Origin: Halomonas campaniensis
GTDB taxonomy: Bacteria; Pseudomonadota; Gammaproteobacteria; Pseudomonadales; Halomonadaceae
Length of the DNA: 57,266 nt
Direction of reading: 5' to 3'
Assembly: GCF_014193375.1 (NCBI RefSeq)
Contig: NZ_JACHZF010000004.1
Span: 1 to 57,266 of the forward strand
In this document: positions 25,118-34,296 of the stretch, one piece after another
Layout: each line of letters begins with the position of its first letter
Numbering within the stretch: position 1 is the first letter of the stretch
Notes under the pieces: generated by a model
The model's input: only the letters and a program-made list of their open reading frames with translations
The model's database searches: none
What the model was told of the DNA's origin: nothing
Position numbers and translations under genes: made by a program

Positions 25118-26086
25118 CTAGGCCTGCTGCCCGGCGAGGCGGCGCTCGATGGCGTCCAGCAGCAGCCCGGCGATGTCGGTGCCGCGCTGGTCGTCGATCT
25201 CGCGCACGCAGGTGGGGCTCGTCACGTTGATCTCGGTGATGTAGTCGCCGATCACGTCGAGGCCGACGAACATCAGCCCCTTCTCGCGGATCATCGGCTG
25301 CACCTGACGGATCAGCCAGTGGTCGCGCTCGGTGAGCTCGCGGCTGACCCCGGTGCCGCCGGCGGCCAGGTTGCCACGGGTCTCGCCGGCCATGGGCACC
25401 CGGGCCAGGCCATAGGGCACCGGCTCGCCGTCCACCAGCAGAATGCGGGTATCACCCTCGGTGATCTCGGGAATGTAGCGCTGTGCCATGATCTGGCGCT
25501 GGCCGCGCTCGGTGAGGGTCTCGATGATCGCCCCCAGGTTGCGGCCCTCGGGCTGCACGTGGAAGATCCCGCTGCCGCCCATGCCGTCCAGGGGCTTGAA
25601 GATGACGTCCTGGTGCTCGGCGTGGAAGGCGCGCAGCACCGGCTCGCTGCAGGAGACCAGGGTGGGGGTGCAGCACTCGGGGAACTGCTGGGCGAAGAGC
25701 TTCTCGTTGCACTCGAGCAGCGCCCGGGTCGGGTTGACCACCAGCACCCCCTCGCGCTCGGCGAAGCCCAGCAGGTGCACGGCGTTGAGGAAGTGGGCGT
25801 CCACCGGCGGATCCTTGCGCATCAGGATCACGTCCAGCTCGGCCAGGGGGCGCGCCTCGGGCTCGCCCAGGTCGTACCAGTGGGCCGGGTCACGGTACAC
25901 CTCGAGGTCGCGCAGGCGGCCGAAGGCGCGACCGTCGCGCAGGAAGAGGTCCTCCTGCTCCAGGTAGTGAAGCGACCAGCCACGGTCCCGGGCGGCCCAC
26001 AACATGGCCAGGGTGGTGTCCTTCTTGTAGGTGAGGTCGGCGATGGGGTCCATCACCACACCGATCTTTAGGGCGCGTTCGCTCAT
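25118..26086 (-). CDS. gshB: Glutathione synthetase
   Basis: The product is 322 residues. This ATP-grasp enzyme joins gamma-glutamylcysteine and glycine. It has the N-terminal segment IGVVMDPIADLTYKKDTT, the ATP-binding strand DVIFKPLDGMGGSGIF, and GDTRILLVDGEP plus INVTSPTC near the end. It leads the gshB-tonB-yqgE-ruvX run; the gap to tonB is 23 bp. Its product is used by the maleylacetoacetate isomerase in this window. Confidence 0.95.
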   Translation of the reverse strand: MSERALKIGVVMDPIADLTYKKDTTLAMLWAARDRGWSLHYLEQEDLFLRDGRAFGRLRDLEVYRDPAHWYDLGEPEARPLAELDVILMRKDPPVDAHFLNAVHLLGFAEREGVLVVNPTRALLECNEKLFAQQFPECCTPTLVSCSEPVLRAFHAEHQDVIFKPLDGMGGSGIFHVQPEGRNLGAIIETLTERGQRQIMAQRYIPEITEGDTRILLVDGEPVPYGLARVPMAGETRGNLAAGGTGVSRELTERDHWLIRQVQPMIREKGLMFVGLDVIGDYITEINVTSPTCVREIDDQRGTDIAGLLLDAIERRLAGQQA

Positions 26087-26132
26087 GGGCTCGGGGTTCC
26101 GGTAGAGAGAATGGATGGCGCCAGTATGCCGG

Positions 26133-26837
26133 CTACTCGCCGCCGGGCGCCAGCCAGATGCCGGTGGGCGAAAGGGTGATCAGGCGCTGCTTGTAGAGCC
26201 GGCCGATGGCCTGCTTGAAGGCGTTCTTGCTCACCCCCAGCCGCACCTTGATCTCGGCGGCGTCGCTCTTGTCCCCCAGCGGCAGGTAGCCGCCACTCTC
26301 GCGCAGCGCCTTGAGCACCGCCTCGCCCACCACGTCCAGGCGCGCCGCGCCCGGGGGCAGCAGCGAGAGGTCCAGGCGGCCATCCTCGCGTCGGCGCTTC
26401 ACGTAGCCGGTCAGGCGCTGGCCGCGGCGCAGCGGCCGGGTGACGTCGTCGCGATAGAGCAGCCCCCAGCAGCGATGGTCGACCACCGCCTTGAACCCCA
26501 GGTCGGTCTGCTCGGCGATCACCAGGGTCACCTCGTCCCCCGCCGCGAGCCCTTCGGCCTCGTCGGAGACGAAGCGATCGAGCTTCTGGGAGGCCACCGG
26601 CCGCCCCTGCTGGTCCTCGTAGATCCTCACCAGCACCCGCTTGCCCACGCTGGGCCGGAAGCGCTGCTCGCCGAAGGGCAGCAGCAGGTCCTTGGGATGC
26701 CCCCAGTCGAGGAAGGCGCCAGTCTCGTTGACGGTGACCACCTCCAGGTAGGCCACCTCGCCCACCGCACACTTCGGGGCGCGGTAGCGCCGGCCGGCGG
26801 CGGGACGTGGGGTGCGCGGGTCGCGGGAATCGGACAT
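26133..26837 (-). CDS. S1-like RNA-binding protein, CvfB/YitL family
   Basis: The product is 234 residues. The first part has S1-type repeats (GAFLDWGHPKDLLLPFGEQR, then VLVRIYEDQQGRPVAS), followed by a third OB-like unit with GQRLTGYVKRRREDGRLDLS. The C-terminal ~65 residues form a winged helix (KVRLGVSKNAFKQAIGRLYK). CvfB affects virulence-factor expression in Staphylococcus and binds RNA. The gene is on the gshB strand 46 bp upstream of it. A role in this organism is not known. Confidence 0.83.
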   Translation of the reverse strand: MSDSRDPRTPRPAAGRRYRAPKCAVGEVAYLEVVTVNETGAFLDWGHPKDLLLPFGEQRFRPSVGKRVLVRIYEDQQGRPVASQKLDRFVSDEAEGLAAGDEVTLVIAEQTDLGFKAVVDHRCWGLLYRDDVTRPLRRGQRLTGYVKRRREDGRLDLSLLPPGAARLDVVGEAVLKALRESGGYLPLGDKSDAAEIKVRLGVSKNAFKQAIGRLYKQRLITLSPTGIWLAPGGE

Positions 26838-26880
26838 GGGGGGCTCCCTGAACAGTGGGAATAAGAACGAGAGTGGGCGC

Positions 26881-27624
26881 CTACAGATCGCCGAAGCGAT
26901 ACTGGAGAAGACTCAGCGCCACCACCGGGGCGGTCTCGGTGCGCAGGATGCGCGGGCCCAGCGAGAGCGGCGCGAAGCCGGCGGCGCGGGCGGCCTCGAC
27001 CTCGCCCTCGGCGAGACCCCCTTCGGGGCCGATCAGCAGCGCCGCGTCGGCCGGGGCGGCCTCGCGGTCCAGCGCCCCCCGCGGCTCGGCACCGGTGGCC
27101 GGGTGCAGCACCAGGCGCAGGGCCTCGTCGCGCCCGGCCAGCCACTCGGCCAGCATCAGGGGGGGATGCACCGGCGGTACCCGGGCGCGGCCGCACTGCT
27201 CGCAGGCGCTGGCGGCCACCGCCTGCCAGTGGGCGAGCTTCTTCGCCTCGCGCTCGCCCTTGAGGCGCACGTCGCCGTGCTCGGTATAGAGCGGGGTGAT
27301 CGCCGCCACCCCCAGCTCCACGGCCTTCTGGATGGCGTAGTCCATGCGGTCCCCCTTGGAGATCGCCTGGCCGAGGTGCACGGCCAGCGGCGACTCGCCG
27401 CCGCCCGCCTCGACGGACGCGATGCGTGCCACCACCCGCTTGCGGCTCGCCTCCACCAGCACGGCATCGGCCTCGAGCCCCCTGCCGTCGAAGAGGCGCA
27501 GCGGGGCGCCCTCACCCAGGCGCAGCACCCGGGCCACGTGGCGGGCCGGCCCCTCGGGCAGAACGACGTCGCCGCCGACGAGGAAGTCGGCGGCGACGTG
27601 GATGCGCGGAGCCTTCATGGCCAT
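26881..27624 (-). CDS. rsmE: 16S rRNA (uracil1498-N3)-methyltransferase
   Basis: The product is 247 residues: an N-terminal PUA-like domain with HVARVLRLGEGAPLRLFDGR and a C-terminal SPOUT knot with LLIGPEGGLAEGEVEAA and LGPRILRTETAPVVAL. It methylates U1498 of 16S rRNA with SAM. It lies 10 bp after secB. In many gammaproteobacteria rsmE is next to gshB, as here with one gene between. Confidence 0.94.
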   Translation of the reverse strand: MAMKAPRIHVAADFLVGGDVVLPEGPARHVARVLRLGEGAPLRLFDGRGLEADAVLVEASRKRVVARIASVEAGGGESPLAVHLGQAISKGDRMDYAIQKAVELGVAAITPLYTEHGDVRLKGEREAKKLAHWQAVAASACEQCGRARVPPVHPPLMLAEWLAGRDEALRLVLHPATGAEPRGALDREAAPADAALLIGPEGGLAEGEVEAARAAGFAPLSLGPRILRTETAPVVALSLLQYRFGDL

Positions 27625-27634
27625 CGGCTATCCG

Positions 27635-28159
27635 TCACTGGGTGGTCTGGGCACCCTGCTGCTGGGCCTGCTCGGCCTCGCGCTTCTTCTTCTGGGCGTA
27701 GATCGCCTCGAAGTTGACCGGCGCCAGCATCAGGGGCGGGAAGCCACCGCGGTTGACCAGGTTGTCGATGCACTCGCGGGCATAGGGGAACAGCACGTTG
27801 GGACAGAAGGCCCCCAGGGTGTGGTCGAGCTGGGCGCCCTCGAGGCCACCGATGCGGAACAGGCCGGCCTGCTCGATCTCGGCCAGGAAGGAGGTGGTGC
27901 CCTCCTCGCTGTGGGTCACCTGGGCGGTCACCTTGACCACCACCTCGTAGAGGCCCTCGCCCACCTGCTGGCTGGAGGTGTTGAGGTCCAGGCCGACCTT
28001 GGGCTTGAACGGCTGCTGGAACACCGCCGGGGAGTTGGGCGCCTCGAAGGAGATGTCCTTCACGTAGATGCGCTGCAGGGCGAACTGCAGCTGGGGCTTG
28101 TCCTGCTGGCCGGCGGCCTGGTTGCCGCTGCCGGCATTCTGGTTGTTCTCTTCCGCCAT
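27635..28159 (-). CDS. secB: Protein-export chaperone SecB
   Basis: The product is 174 residues. The core is typical: [20 protein letters not shown], the glycine-rich strand [12 protein letters not shown], and the end [27 protein letters not shown]. SecB tetramers hold preproteins unfolded and deliver them to SecA. The C-terminal tail is longer than in E. coli and rich in Lys, Glu and Gln. It lies 31 bp after the rhodanese gene; in E. coli and Pseudomonas a grxC gene usually sits between the two and is absent here. Confidence 0.95.
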   Translation of the reverse strand: MAEENNQNAGSGNQAAGQQDKPQLQFALQRIYVKDISFEAPNSPAVFQQPFKPKVGLDLNTSSQQVGEGLYEVVVKVTAQVTHSEEGTTSFLAEIEQAGLFRIGGLEGAQLDHTLGAFCPNVLFPYARECIDNLVNRGGFPPLMLAPVNFEAIYAQKKKREAEQAQQQGAQTTQ

Positions 28160-28190
28160 GGGAAAGGTCCTTTGAATCGGTGAACGGAGG

Positions 28191-28613
28191 TTACTTCTTG
28201 ACGACCGGCAGGCCGTCGGCCTGCCACTGCATCATGCCGCCCTTGAGCTTGAGCGCACGGGGGAAGCCGGCCTTGGCCAGCTTGGCCACGGTGACGCCCG
28301 ACGACTGGCCGGACTTGCAGACCACGATGATCGGCTTCTCCTTGACCTTGTCGAGCTCGCCCAGGCGCTCGTCGATGCGGCTCTGGGGAATGTTGCGGGC
28401 GCCGGCGATGTGGCCGGCCTTGAAGTCCCCGGCCTCGCGGGTATCCAGCACCACCGCATCCTCGCGGTTGATCAGCTGGGTGGCCTCGCTGGAGGTCACG
28501 CCGCTGGCGGCGCTGTTGCGGACTTCGTAGGCGATCCAGGCAGTCAGCACCAGGAGGAAGGCGCCCACCAGCAGCGGGTGATTCTGCACGAATTCAAACA
28601 GCTGATCGATCAT
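28191..28613 (-). CDS. Membrane-anchored rhodanese-like protein (YibN type)
   Basis: The product is 140 residues. An N-terminal helix ([19 protein letters not shown]) anchors it; a rhodanese domain follows with [20 protein letters not shown] and the active loop [10 protein letters not shown], where the Cys would carry persulfide sulfur. This matches YibN, which is encoded beside secB in E. coli. Divergent from gpmI, again as in E. coli. Confidence 0.9.
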   Translation of the reverse strand: MIDQLFEFVQNHPLLVGAFLLVLTAWIAYEVRNSAASGVTSSEATQLINREDAVVLDTREAGDFKAGHIAGARNIPQSRIDERLGELDKVKEKPIIVVCKSGQSSGVTVAKLAKAGFPRALKLKGGMMQWQADGLPVVKK

Positions 28614-28734
28614 GGGTCCGGGTAACTCTTGTCTCGGTGCACGAAGGATGATGGCCGGCGCCGCCGGGGCCGCCATCGAACGGCAGCCAGTATACACGAA
28701 GCGTCGACGGGCCGCGGGCCCTGAGGCCCCGCCC

Positions 28735-28764
28735 ATGACGCCCGGCAGTGCCGTGCGATATGAT
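28735..28764 (+). promoter_or_regulatory. Predicted gpmI promoter
   Basis: ATGACG (28735-28740) and TATGAT (28759-28764) are 18 bp apart in the 231-bp rhodanese/gpmI gap, giving a leader of about 75 bases. On the other strand TATACT (28694-28689) could be the -10 box of the rhodanese-secB unit. Confidence 0.4.
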
Positions 28765-28844
28765 GCCGCAAGCAGATGCAAGTCGCGACCCCGATGACCG
28801 CGCCGTGTCGACAGCGGGTCGCCCACGACAACGAGGCCCTCCCC

Positions 28845-30416
28845 ATGACCGACACGACTTCCCCCCCGCGCCCGGTGGCGCTGATCATCCTGGACGGCTA
28901 CGGCCACAACCCCGATGCCGCCGACAACGCCGTGCTGGCGGCCCGCACCCCGGTGATGGATCGCCTCCAGCAGGAGCACCCCGCCACCCTGATCCACACC
29001 GACGGCCGCCACGTGGGGCTGCCGGACGGCCAGATGGGCAACTCCGAGGTCGGCCACATGAACCTGGGGGCCGGGCGCGTGGTGTACCAGGACTTCACCC
29101 GGATCACCAAGGCGGTGGAGGACGGCGACCTGGACACCATCGCCGCCCTGACCGCCCCCATCGATGCCGCCGTGGCCGCCGGCCGCTCGGTGCACCTGCT
29201 GGGGCTGCTCTCGCCGGGCGGCGTGCACAGCCATGAGGACCACTTCATCGCCATGGCCGAGCTGGCCGCCCGCCGCGGCGCCCGGCGCCTCTATGTCCAC
29301 GGCTTCCTGGACGGCCGCGACATGCCGCCCAAGAGCGCCCTGGCCTCGCTGGAGCGCATCAACGCTCGCCTGGCCGAGCTGGTGGGCGCCGACAATGGCT
29401 ACGTCGCCTCGATCATCGGCCGCTACTACGCCATGGATCGCGACAACCGCTGGGATCGGGTCGAGAAGGCCTATCGCCTGCTCACCGAAGGGGTCGGCGA
29501 GTTCGAGGCCGTCAGCGCCGAGGAGGGGCTGCGCGCCGCCTACGAGCGCGACGAGACCGACGAGTTCGTCAGCTCCACCAGCGTCCGCCCGGGCGGCGCC
29601 CCGGTGGTGCTCGAGGAGGGCGATGCGGCCATCTTCATGAACTTCCGCGCCGACCGTGCCCGGGAGCTGACCCGCGCCTTCGTCGAGGAGGCCTTCGACG
29701 GCTTCGAGCGCCGCGTGTGCCCCCGGCTCGCCGCCGATGGCCTGGTGATGCTGACCCAGTACGCCGCCGATATCCCCGCCCCGGCGGCCTTCCCCCCGGC
29801 CGACCTGCACAACACCCTGGGCGAGGTGATGGAGCAGCGCGGCCTGACCCAGCTGCGCATCGCCGAGACCGAGAAGTACGCCCACGTCACCTTCTTCTTC
29901 TCGGGGGGGCGTGAGGCCGAGTACGAAGGCGAGACCCGGGTGCTGGTGCCCTCCCCCCAGGAGGTCAGGACCTACGACGAGAAGCCGGAGATGAGTGCCG
30001 TCGAGGTGACCGACCGGCTGGTGGCCGCCATCGAGTCCGGCGACTACGACCTGATCGTCTGCAACTACGCCAACGGCGACATGGTGGGCCACACCGGCAA
30101 GTTCGACGCCGCGGTCAAGGCCATCGAGGCGGTGGACGCCTGCGTCGGCCGGGTGGTCGAGGCCATCGAGAAGGCGGGGGGCGCCTGCCTGGTCACCGCC
30201 GATCACGGCAACGCCGAGCAGATGGTCAACCCCGAGACCGGCAACCCCCAGACCGCCCACACCACCTTCGAGGTGCCGCTGGTCTACGTGGGCCGGCGTC
30301 CGGCGCGGCTGCTCGACGACGGCAGCCTGTGCGACATCGCCCCGACCCTGCTGACCCTGATGGACCAGCCGATCCCGGAGGAGATGACCGGCCGCGTGCT
30401 GATCGACTTCGACTGA
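28845..30416 (+). CDS. gpmI: 2,3-bisphosphoglycerate-independent phosphoglycerate mutase
   Basis: The product is 523 residues from ATG 28845, with GAGG upstream. It interconverts 3- and 2-phosphoglycerate using two Mn ions and a phosphoserine. D17 (LILDGYG-like start [10 protein letters not shown]), the catalytic S67 in [24 protein letters not shown], and the late metal cluster [11 protein letters not shown] and [10 protein letters not shown] are all present. It is followed after a few bases by an envC-like gene, then ctpA, the order seen in E. coli (gpmI-envC). Confidence 0.96.
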   Translation: MTDTTSPPRPVALIILDGYGHNPDAADNAVLAARTPVMDRLQQEHPATLIHTDGRHVGLPDGQMGNSEVGHMNLGAGRVVYQDFTRITKAVEDGDLDTIAALTAPIDAAVAAGRSVHLLGLLSPGGVHSHEDHFIAMAELAARRGARRLYVHGFLDGRDMPPKSALASLERINARLAELVGADNGYVASIIGRYYAMDRDNRWDRVEKAYRLLTEGVGEFEAVSAEEGLRAAYERDETDEFVSSTSVRPGGAPVVLEEGDAAIFMNFRADRARELTRAFVEEAFDGFERRVCPRLAADGLVMLTQYAADIPAPAAFPPADLHNTLGEVMEQRGLTQLRIAETEKYAHVTFFFSGGREAEYEGETRVLVPSPQEVRTYDEKPEMSAVEVTDRLVAAIESGDYDLIVCNYANGDMVGHTGKFDAAVKAIEAVDACVGRVVEAIEKAGGACLVTADHGNAEQMVNPETGNPQTAHTTFEVPLVYVGRRPARLLDDGSLCDIAPTLLTLMDQPIPEEMTGRVLIDFD

Positions 30417-30447
30417 GCGGATGGCAACCGGGCTGGGAGGCCAGCGG

Positions 30448-31590
30448 ATGACAAGGGCCGTCGCGACGCTGGGCATGCTGCTGCTGGCCCTCTGCCTGAC
30501 GGCCCCGCTGGCCGCCCAGCCCAGCGAGCGCCAGGCCCGGGAGCGGCTCGACGCCCTCGGCGAGGAGATCCAGGGCATGTCGCAGCGGCTCGGCGCCACC
30601 CGGGACGCCCGGGACGATGCCGCCCGGGAGCTGCGCGAGGTGGAGACGGCCCTGGCCGAGACCCACCGGCGGCTCGACGTCCTGCAGGCGGAGCGCCGCG
30701 AGCTCGACGAACAGGTCACGGGCCTGGAGGCGGAGCGTGATGCCCTGGAGGCGGAGCGGGCCGAGCAGGTGGCGGCGCTCAATGCCCAGCTCGACGCCCT
30801 CTACCGCCTGGGCCTCACCCCCCAGCTCAAGCTGCTGCTCAACCAGGACGATCCCGCCCGCCTGGATCGCCTGCAGCACTACCTCAATCGCCTGGCCAGG
30901 GCCCGCAACGAGCGCCTCGACGCCCTCGCCCGGCTGGACGATGCCCTGGCCGACAACCACCGCGAGCTCGAGGCCCGCGGCCAGCGTCTCGAGGCGCTGG
31001 CCGGGGAGCTGGCGAGCCGCAGCAGCGACCTGGCCGCCCAGATGCGCGAGCGCGCCGCGCTGGTGGCCGACCTGGACGCCCGCCACGCCACCGAGGAGGC
31101 CCGGCTGGTCGAGCTCGAGCAGGACCGGGCCCATGCCGAACGGGTGCTGCGCCAGGTGCAGGAGGAGCTCGCCCGCCTCGAGCGTCCGCCGCCCTCCACC
31201 GCCATCGAGCAGACCCGGGGCGACCTGCCCTGGCCGGTGCAGGGCAGCGTGGCCTCGCGCTTCCGGGCCGGAGACGGCGTGCACCGCAACGGCATCCTGA
31301 TCCAGGCTGCCGAGGGCACCCCGGTGCGGGCCGTGCATGCCGGCCGGGTGGTCTTCGCCGACTGGATGCGCGGCTTCGGCAACCTGCTGATCGTCGACCA
31401 CGGCGACCAGGTGATGACCCTTCACGCCCACCTGCAGCACTTCGGTGTCGCGGTGGGCCAGGCGGTCGCCCGGGGCGATACCCTGGGCGGCGTGGGGGCG
31501 ACCGGCGGCCATGGCCGCCCGGCCCTCTACTTCGAGGTGCGCCGCGGCGGCGACCCCATCGACCCCCAGTCCTGGATCGCCTCGCGCTGA
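30448..31590 (+). CDS. envC: EnvC-like murein hydrolase activator
   Basis: The product is 380 residues from ATG 30448, chosen for GGGAGG upstream. A signal peptide ends near AAQ (residue 24). Two long coiled-coil stretches fill about 30-250. The C-terminal LytM/M23 domain is degenerate: the zinc motif reads HRNGILI and the later motif LHAHLQ...LYFEVR, so the usual Asp and the final His ligand are missing. EnvC proteins are inactive in this way and instead switch on AmiA/AmiB amidases at the division site. Follows gpmI by about 30 bp and is likely cotranscribed. Confidence 0.9.
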   Translation: MTRAVATLGMLLLALCLTAPLAAQPSERQARERLDALGEEIQGMSQRLGATRDARDDAARELREVETALAETHRRLDVLQAERRELDEQVTGLEAERDALEAERAEQVAALNAQLDALYRLGLTPQLKLLLNQDDPARLDRLQHYLNRLARARNERLDALARLDDALADNHRELEARGQRLEALAGELASRSSDLAAQMRERAALVADLDARHATEEARLVELEQDRAHAERVLRQVQEELARLERPPPSTAIEQTRGDLPWPVQGSVASRFRAGDGVHRNGILIQAAEGTPVRAVHAGRVVFADWMRGFGNLLIVDHGDQVMTLHAHLQHFGVAVGQAVARGDTLGGVGATGGHGRPALYFEVRRGGDPIDPQSWIASR

Positions 31591-31660
31591 GCGGGTGTTT
31601 CCCTGCCCGGGCCGGCCGGGCTATGCTGGTCGCTCACCGTCCCGGAACAGCGGAGATCGC

Positions 31661-32965
31661 ATGACCCCAGCGCTTCCCTTGCCTGGCAGGACCCGCCGCG
31701 CCCTCTCGCCGAGGCGCCTGTTGGCCCCCCTGCTGTCCGTTGGCCTGCTGGCCCTGCCCCTGGCGGCACCGGCAACCGCGGCGACCGACGACCTGCCGGT
31801 GGAGGAGATCCAGACCTTTGCCGAGGTGTTCGAGCGCATCAAGCGGGGCTATGTGGAGGAGGTCGATGACGGCACCCTGCTGCGCAATGCCATGCGCGGC
31901 ATGCTCAGCGAGCTCGACCCCCACTCCGCCTATCTCGACCGGGAGGAGTTCCAGAGCCTGCGCGAGTCCACCCAGGGGGAGTTCGGCGGCATCGGCATCG
32001 AGGTCGGCCTGGAGGATGGCCAGCTGACGGTGATCACCCCCATCGACGACACCCCCGCCTCCCGGGCCGGGCTCCAGGCCCGCGACCAGATCCTGCGCAT
32101 CGACGACGCCCCCACCGAGCAGCTCTCGCTGCAGGAGGCGGTCAACCTGATGCGCGGCGAGCCGGGGACGGCGATCGAGCTGACGATCCTGCGCCGTGGC
32201 GAGAGTTCGCCCCGCACGGTCACCCTGACCCGCGAGGTGATCCGCACCGAGAGCGTGCGCAGCGAACTGCTGGAGCCGGGCTTCGGCTACCTGCGGATCA
32301 GCCAGTTCCAGACCCGGACCGGCGACCAGGTCGGCGAGCACATTCGCCGCCTGGAGCGCGAGGCGCCGCTCAGCGGCCTGGTGCTCGACCTGCGCAACAA
32401 CCCGGGAGGCGTGCTGCAGGCCGCCGTGGCGGTGGCCGACGCCTTCCTCGACGGCGGCCTGATCGTCTACACGGAGGGCCGCCTGCCGGACACCGAGATG
32501 CGCTTCAGCGCCGCTTCCCAGACCGCCGCGCCCGACGTGCCCCTGGTGGTGCTGATCAATGGCGGCAGCGCCTCGGCGGCGGAGATCGTCGCCGGCGCCC
32601 TGCAGGACCAGCGCCGTGGCGTGGTGATGGGCACCGAGAGCTTCGGCAAGGGCTCCGTGCAGCAGATCATGCCGCTGGGCAACGGTGAGGGGCTGAAGCT
32701 GACCACGGCGCTCTACTTCACGCCCGGCGGCCGCTCCATCCAGGCCCAGGGCATCGCCCCGGATGTGCAGGTGGTGCGCGGGCGTGTCGAGGTCACCGAG
32801 AGCAGCCGCCAGGTGCGCGAGGCGGACCTGGAGGGGCACCTGCGTTCCCGCGACGCGCCGCGGGAACGCACCGAGCTCAGCGAGCGCCTGCGCGAGGACT
32901 ACCAGCTCGGCGAGGCCCTCAACCTGCTCAAGGCGCTCAATGTCCTGAGCCAGCGGGAACGCTAG
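31661..32965 (+). CDS. ctpA: Carboxy-terminal processing protease, S41 family
   Basis: The product is 434 residues with an N-terminal signal/anchor segment (LLAPLLSVGLLALPLAAPAT). A PDZ domain follows (GGIGIEVGLEDGQLTVITPI ... GLQARDQILRIDD). The Ser-Lys dyad is S305 in GGSASAAEI and K330 in FGKGSVQ, 25 residues apart as in plant D1 protease. It acts in the periplasm on envelope proteins. The start at 31661 follows CGGAGA. Its 3' end overlaps the convergent ubiI gene by 29 bp. Confidence 0.94.
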   Translation: MTPALPLPGRTRRALSPRRLLAPLLSVGLLALPLAAPATAATDDLPVEEIQTFAEVFERIKRGYVEEVDDGTLLRNAMRGMLSELDPHSAYLDREEFQSLRESTQGEFGGIGIEVGLEDGQLTVITPIDDTPASRAGLQARDQILRIDDAPTEQLSLQEAVNLMRGEPGTAIELTILRRGESSPRTVTLTREVIRTESVRSELLEPGFGYLRISQFQTRTGDQVGEHIRRLEREAPLSGLVLDLRNNPGGVLQAAVAVADAFLDGGLIVYTEGRLPDTEMRFSAASQTAAPDVPLVVLINGGSASAAEIVAGALQDQRRGVVMGTESFGKGSVQQIMPLGNGEGLKLTTALYFTPGGRSIQAQGIAPDVQVVRGRVEVTESSRQVREADLEGHLRSRDAPRERTELSERLREDYQLGEALNLLKALNVLSQRER

Positions 32966-34223
32966 CGCCACCCTGCCGGCAGCTGGCCGGCAGGCGCCCC
33001 CGCTGGCCGACCGCCTGCTGCATCAGCAGGTGCTTGAGGGGGCCCAGCCGGTCGACGCCGTTCATGCCCAGGTTGCGCGCCAGGGTCAGCGCCGGATGGC
33101 GAGCCCCGAACAGCAGCCGGAAGCCATCCATCAGCGCCAGCATGCCGGCGTTGTCGCCCCGGCGGCGGCGGGCATAGCGTGCCAGGATGCGTTCATCGCC
33201 GGGCGACACCCCGCGCCCCATGGCCAGCAGCAGCTCCTCGGCCAGTACCGCCGCATCCATCAGCCCCAGGTTCACCCCCTGGCCCGCCAGGGGGTGGATG
33301 CTGTGGGCGGCATCTCCCACCAGGGCAAAACCGGGCAGCACATAGCGTGCGGCGTGGCGCTGGGTCAGCGGCACCGCCAGGGCCCGGTCCACCACGCTCA
33401 CCTCGCCCAGGCGCCCGTCGATGGCGGCGGCGAGCTCGCGGCCCAGCGCCTCGGGCGCCAGGGCCACCAGGCGCTCGGCGTCCGTCGGCGAGGTCGACCA
33501 GACGATGGAGCAGTGCTGCCGCTCGCCGCCCACCCGCAGCGGCAGGAAGGCCAGCGGTCCGGTGGGGAGGAAGGCCTGTCGCGCCACCTCGCCGTGGGGC
33601 CGGGCGGTCCTCACCGTGGTGACCACCGCCACATGGCCCGTCTCCCGCGCGCTCACCGCGATGCCCGCCATCTCGCGCAGCGGCGAACGGGCGCCATCGG
33701 CGGCCACCACCAGCGGCGCCGCCAGGCGCCGCCCGTCCTCGAGGATCACCTCGCGGCCCTCGCCTTGACCGCCGCGTTGCGCCTCGAGCCCGGCCACCCG
33801 CGCGCCCAGGAAGACGCGCACCGTCGCCAGGTCGGCCAGCCGGGCCTCGAGGGCCGCCAGGGTCACGTCGTTCTCGACGATATGCCCCAGCAGCGGCACT
33901 CCGGCCTGGTCGGCCGAGAAGCTCACCGACCCGCTGCCCTGGCCGTCCCACACCTGCATGCCACGGTAGGGGCTGACCCGCCGCGCCGCCATCCACTCCC
34001 AGGCGCCCAGCCGCTCCAGCAGCCGCTGCGACACCGGGGTCAGGGCGCTGACACGCAGGTCAGGATTCCCCCTCCCCACCGCCTCGGCCTCCAGGGGCGC
34101 CGTTCGGGCATCGACGAGGGCGACCCGTCTGCCCGCCTCGCCGAGCAGGCAGGCCAGGGCCGCCCCGACCATGCCCCCGCCGACGATCACCGCCTCGAAT
34201 GCCTGGCTGTCACTGTGCTTCAT
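32937..34223 (-). CDS. ubiI: UbiI/VisC-like ubiquinone-biosynthesis FAD hydroxylase
   Basis: The product is 428 residues from ATG 34223 behind GAGGAGAGG. FAD motif VIVGGGMVGAALA, and the UbiH/COQ6 signature VGDAAHSIHPLAGQGVNLGL near residue 300. It hydroxylates the ubiquinone ring; as the last of pepP-ubiH-this gene it corresponds to E. coli ubiI (C5). A UbiF-like C6 role cannot be excluded, because hydroxylase specificity varies among gammaproteobacteria. The C-terminal tail (RGRLPASCRQGG...) extends past the usual end and overlaps ctpA. Confidence 0.85.
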   Translation of the reverse strand: MKHSDSQAFEAVIVGGGMVGAALACLLGEAGRRVALVDARTAPLEAEAVGRGNPDLRVSALTPVSQRLLERLGAWEWMAARRVSPYRGMQVWDGQGSGSVSFSADQAGVPLLGHIVENDVTLAALEARLADLATVRVFLGARVAGLEAQRGGQGEGREVILEDGRRLAAPLVVAADGARSPLREMAGIAVSARETGHVAVVTTVRTARPHGEVARQAFLPTGPLAFLPLRVGGERQHCSIVWSTSPTDAERLVALAPEALGRELAAAIDGRLGEVSVVDRALAVPLTQRHAARYVLPGFALVGDAAHSIHPLAGQGVNLGLMDAAVLAEELLLAMGRGVSPGDERILARYARRRRGDNAGMLALMDGFRLLFGARHPALTLARNLGMNGVDRLGPLKHLLMQQAVGQRGRLPASCRQGGASVPAGSGH

Positions 34224-34296
34224 TGCCTCTCCTCGCTGCTGGCAGCCATGGCGCTCCACGCCCGGCTGCCGCGGTTGTCCTGAGTCACCCCGGGCA

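Noticed and set aside
30448..31590. envC-like gene as a decayed peptidase
   Set aside because: Loss of zinc ligands is normal in EnvC; the frame is intact with signal peptide and coiled coils, so it is an activator and not a pseudogene.
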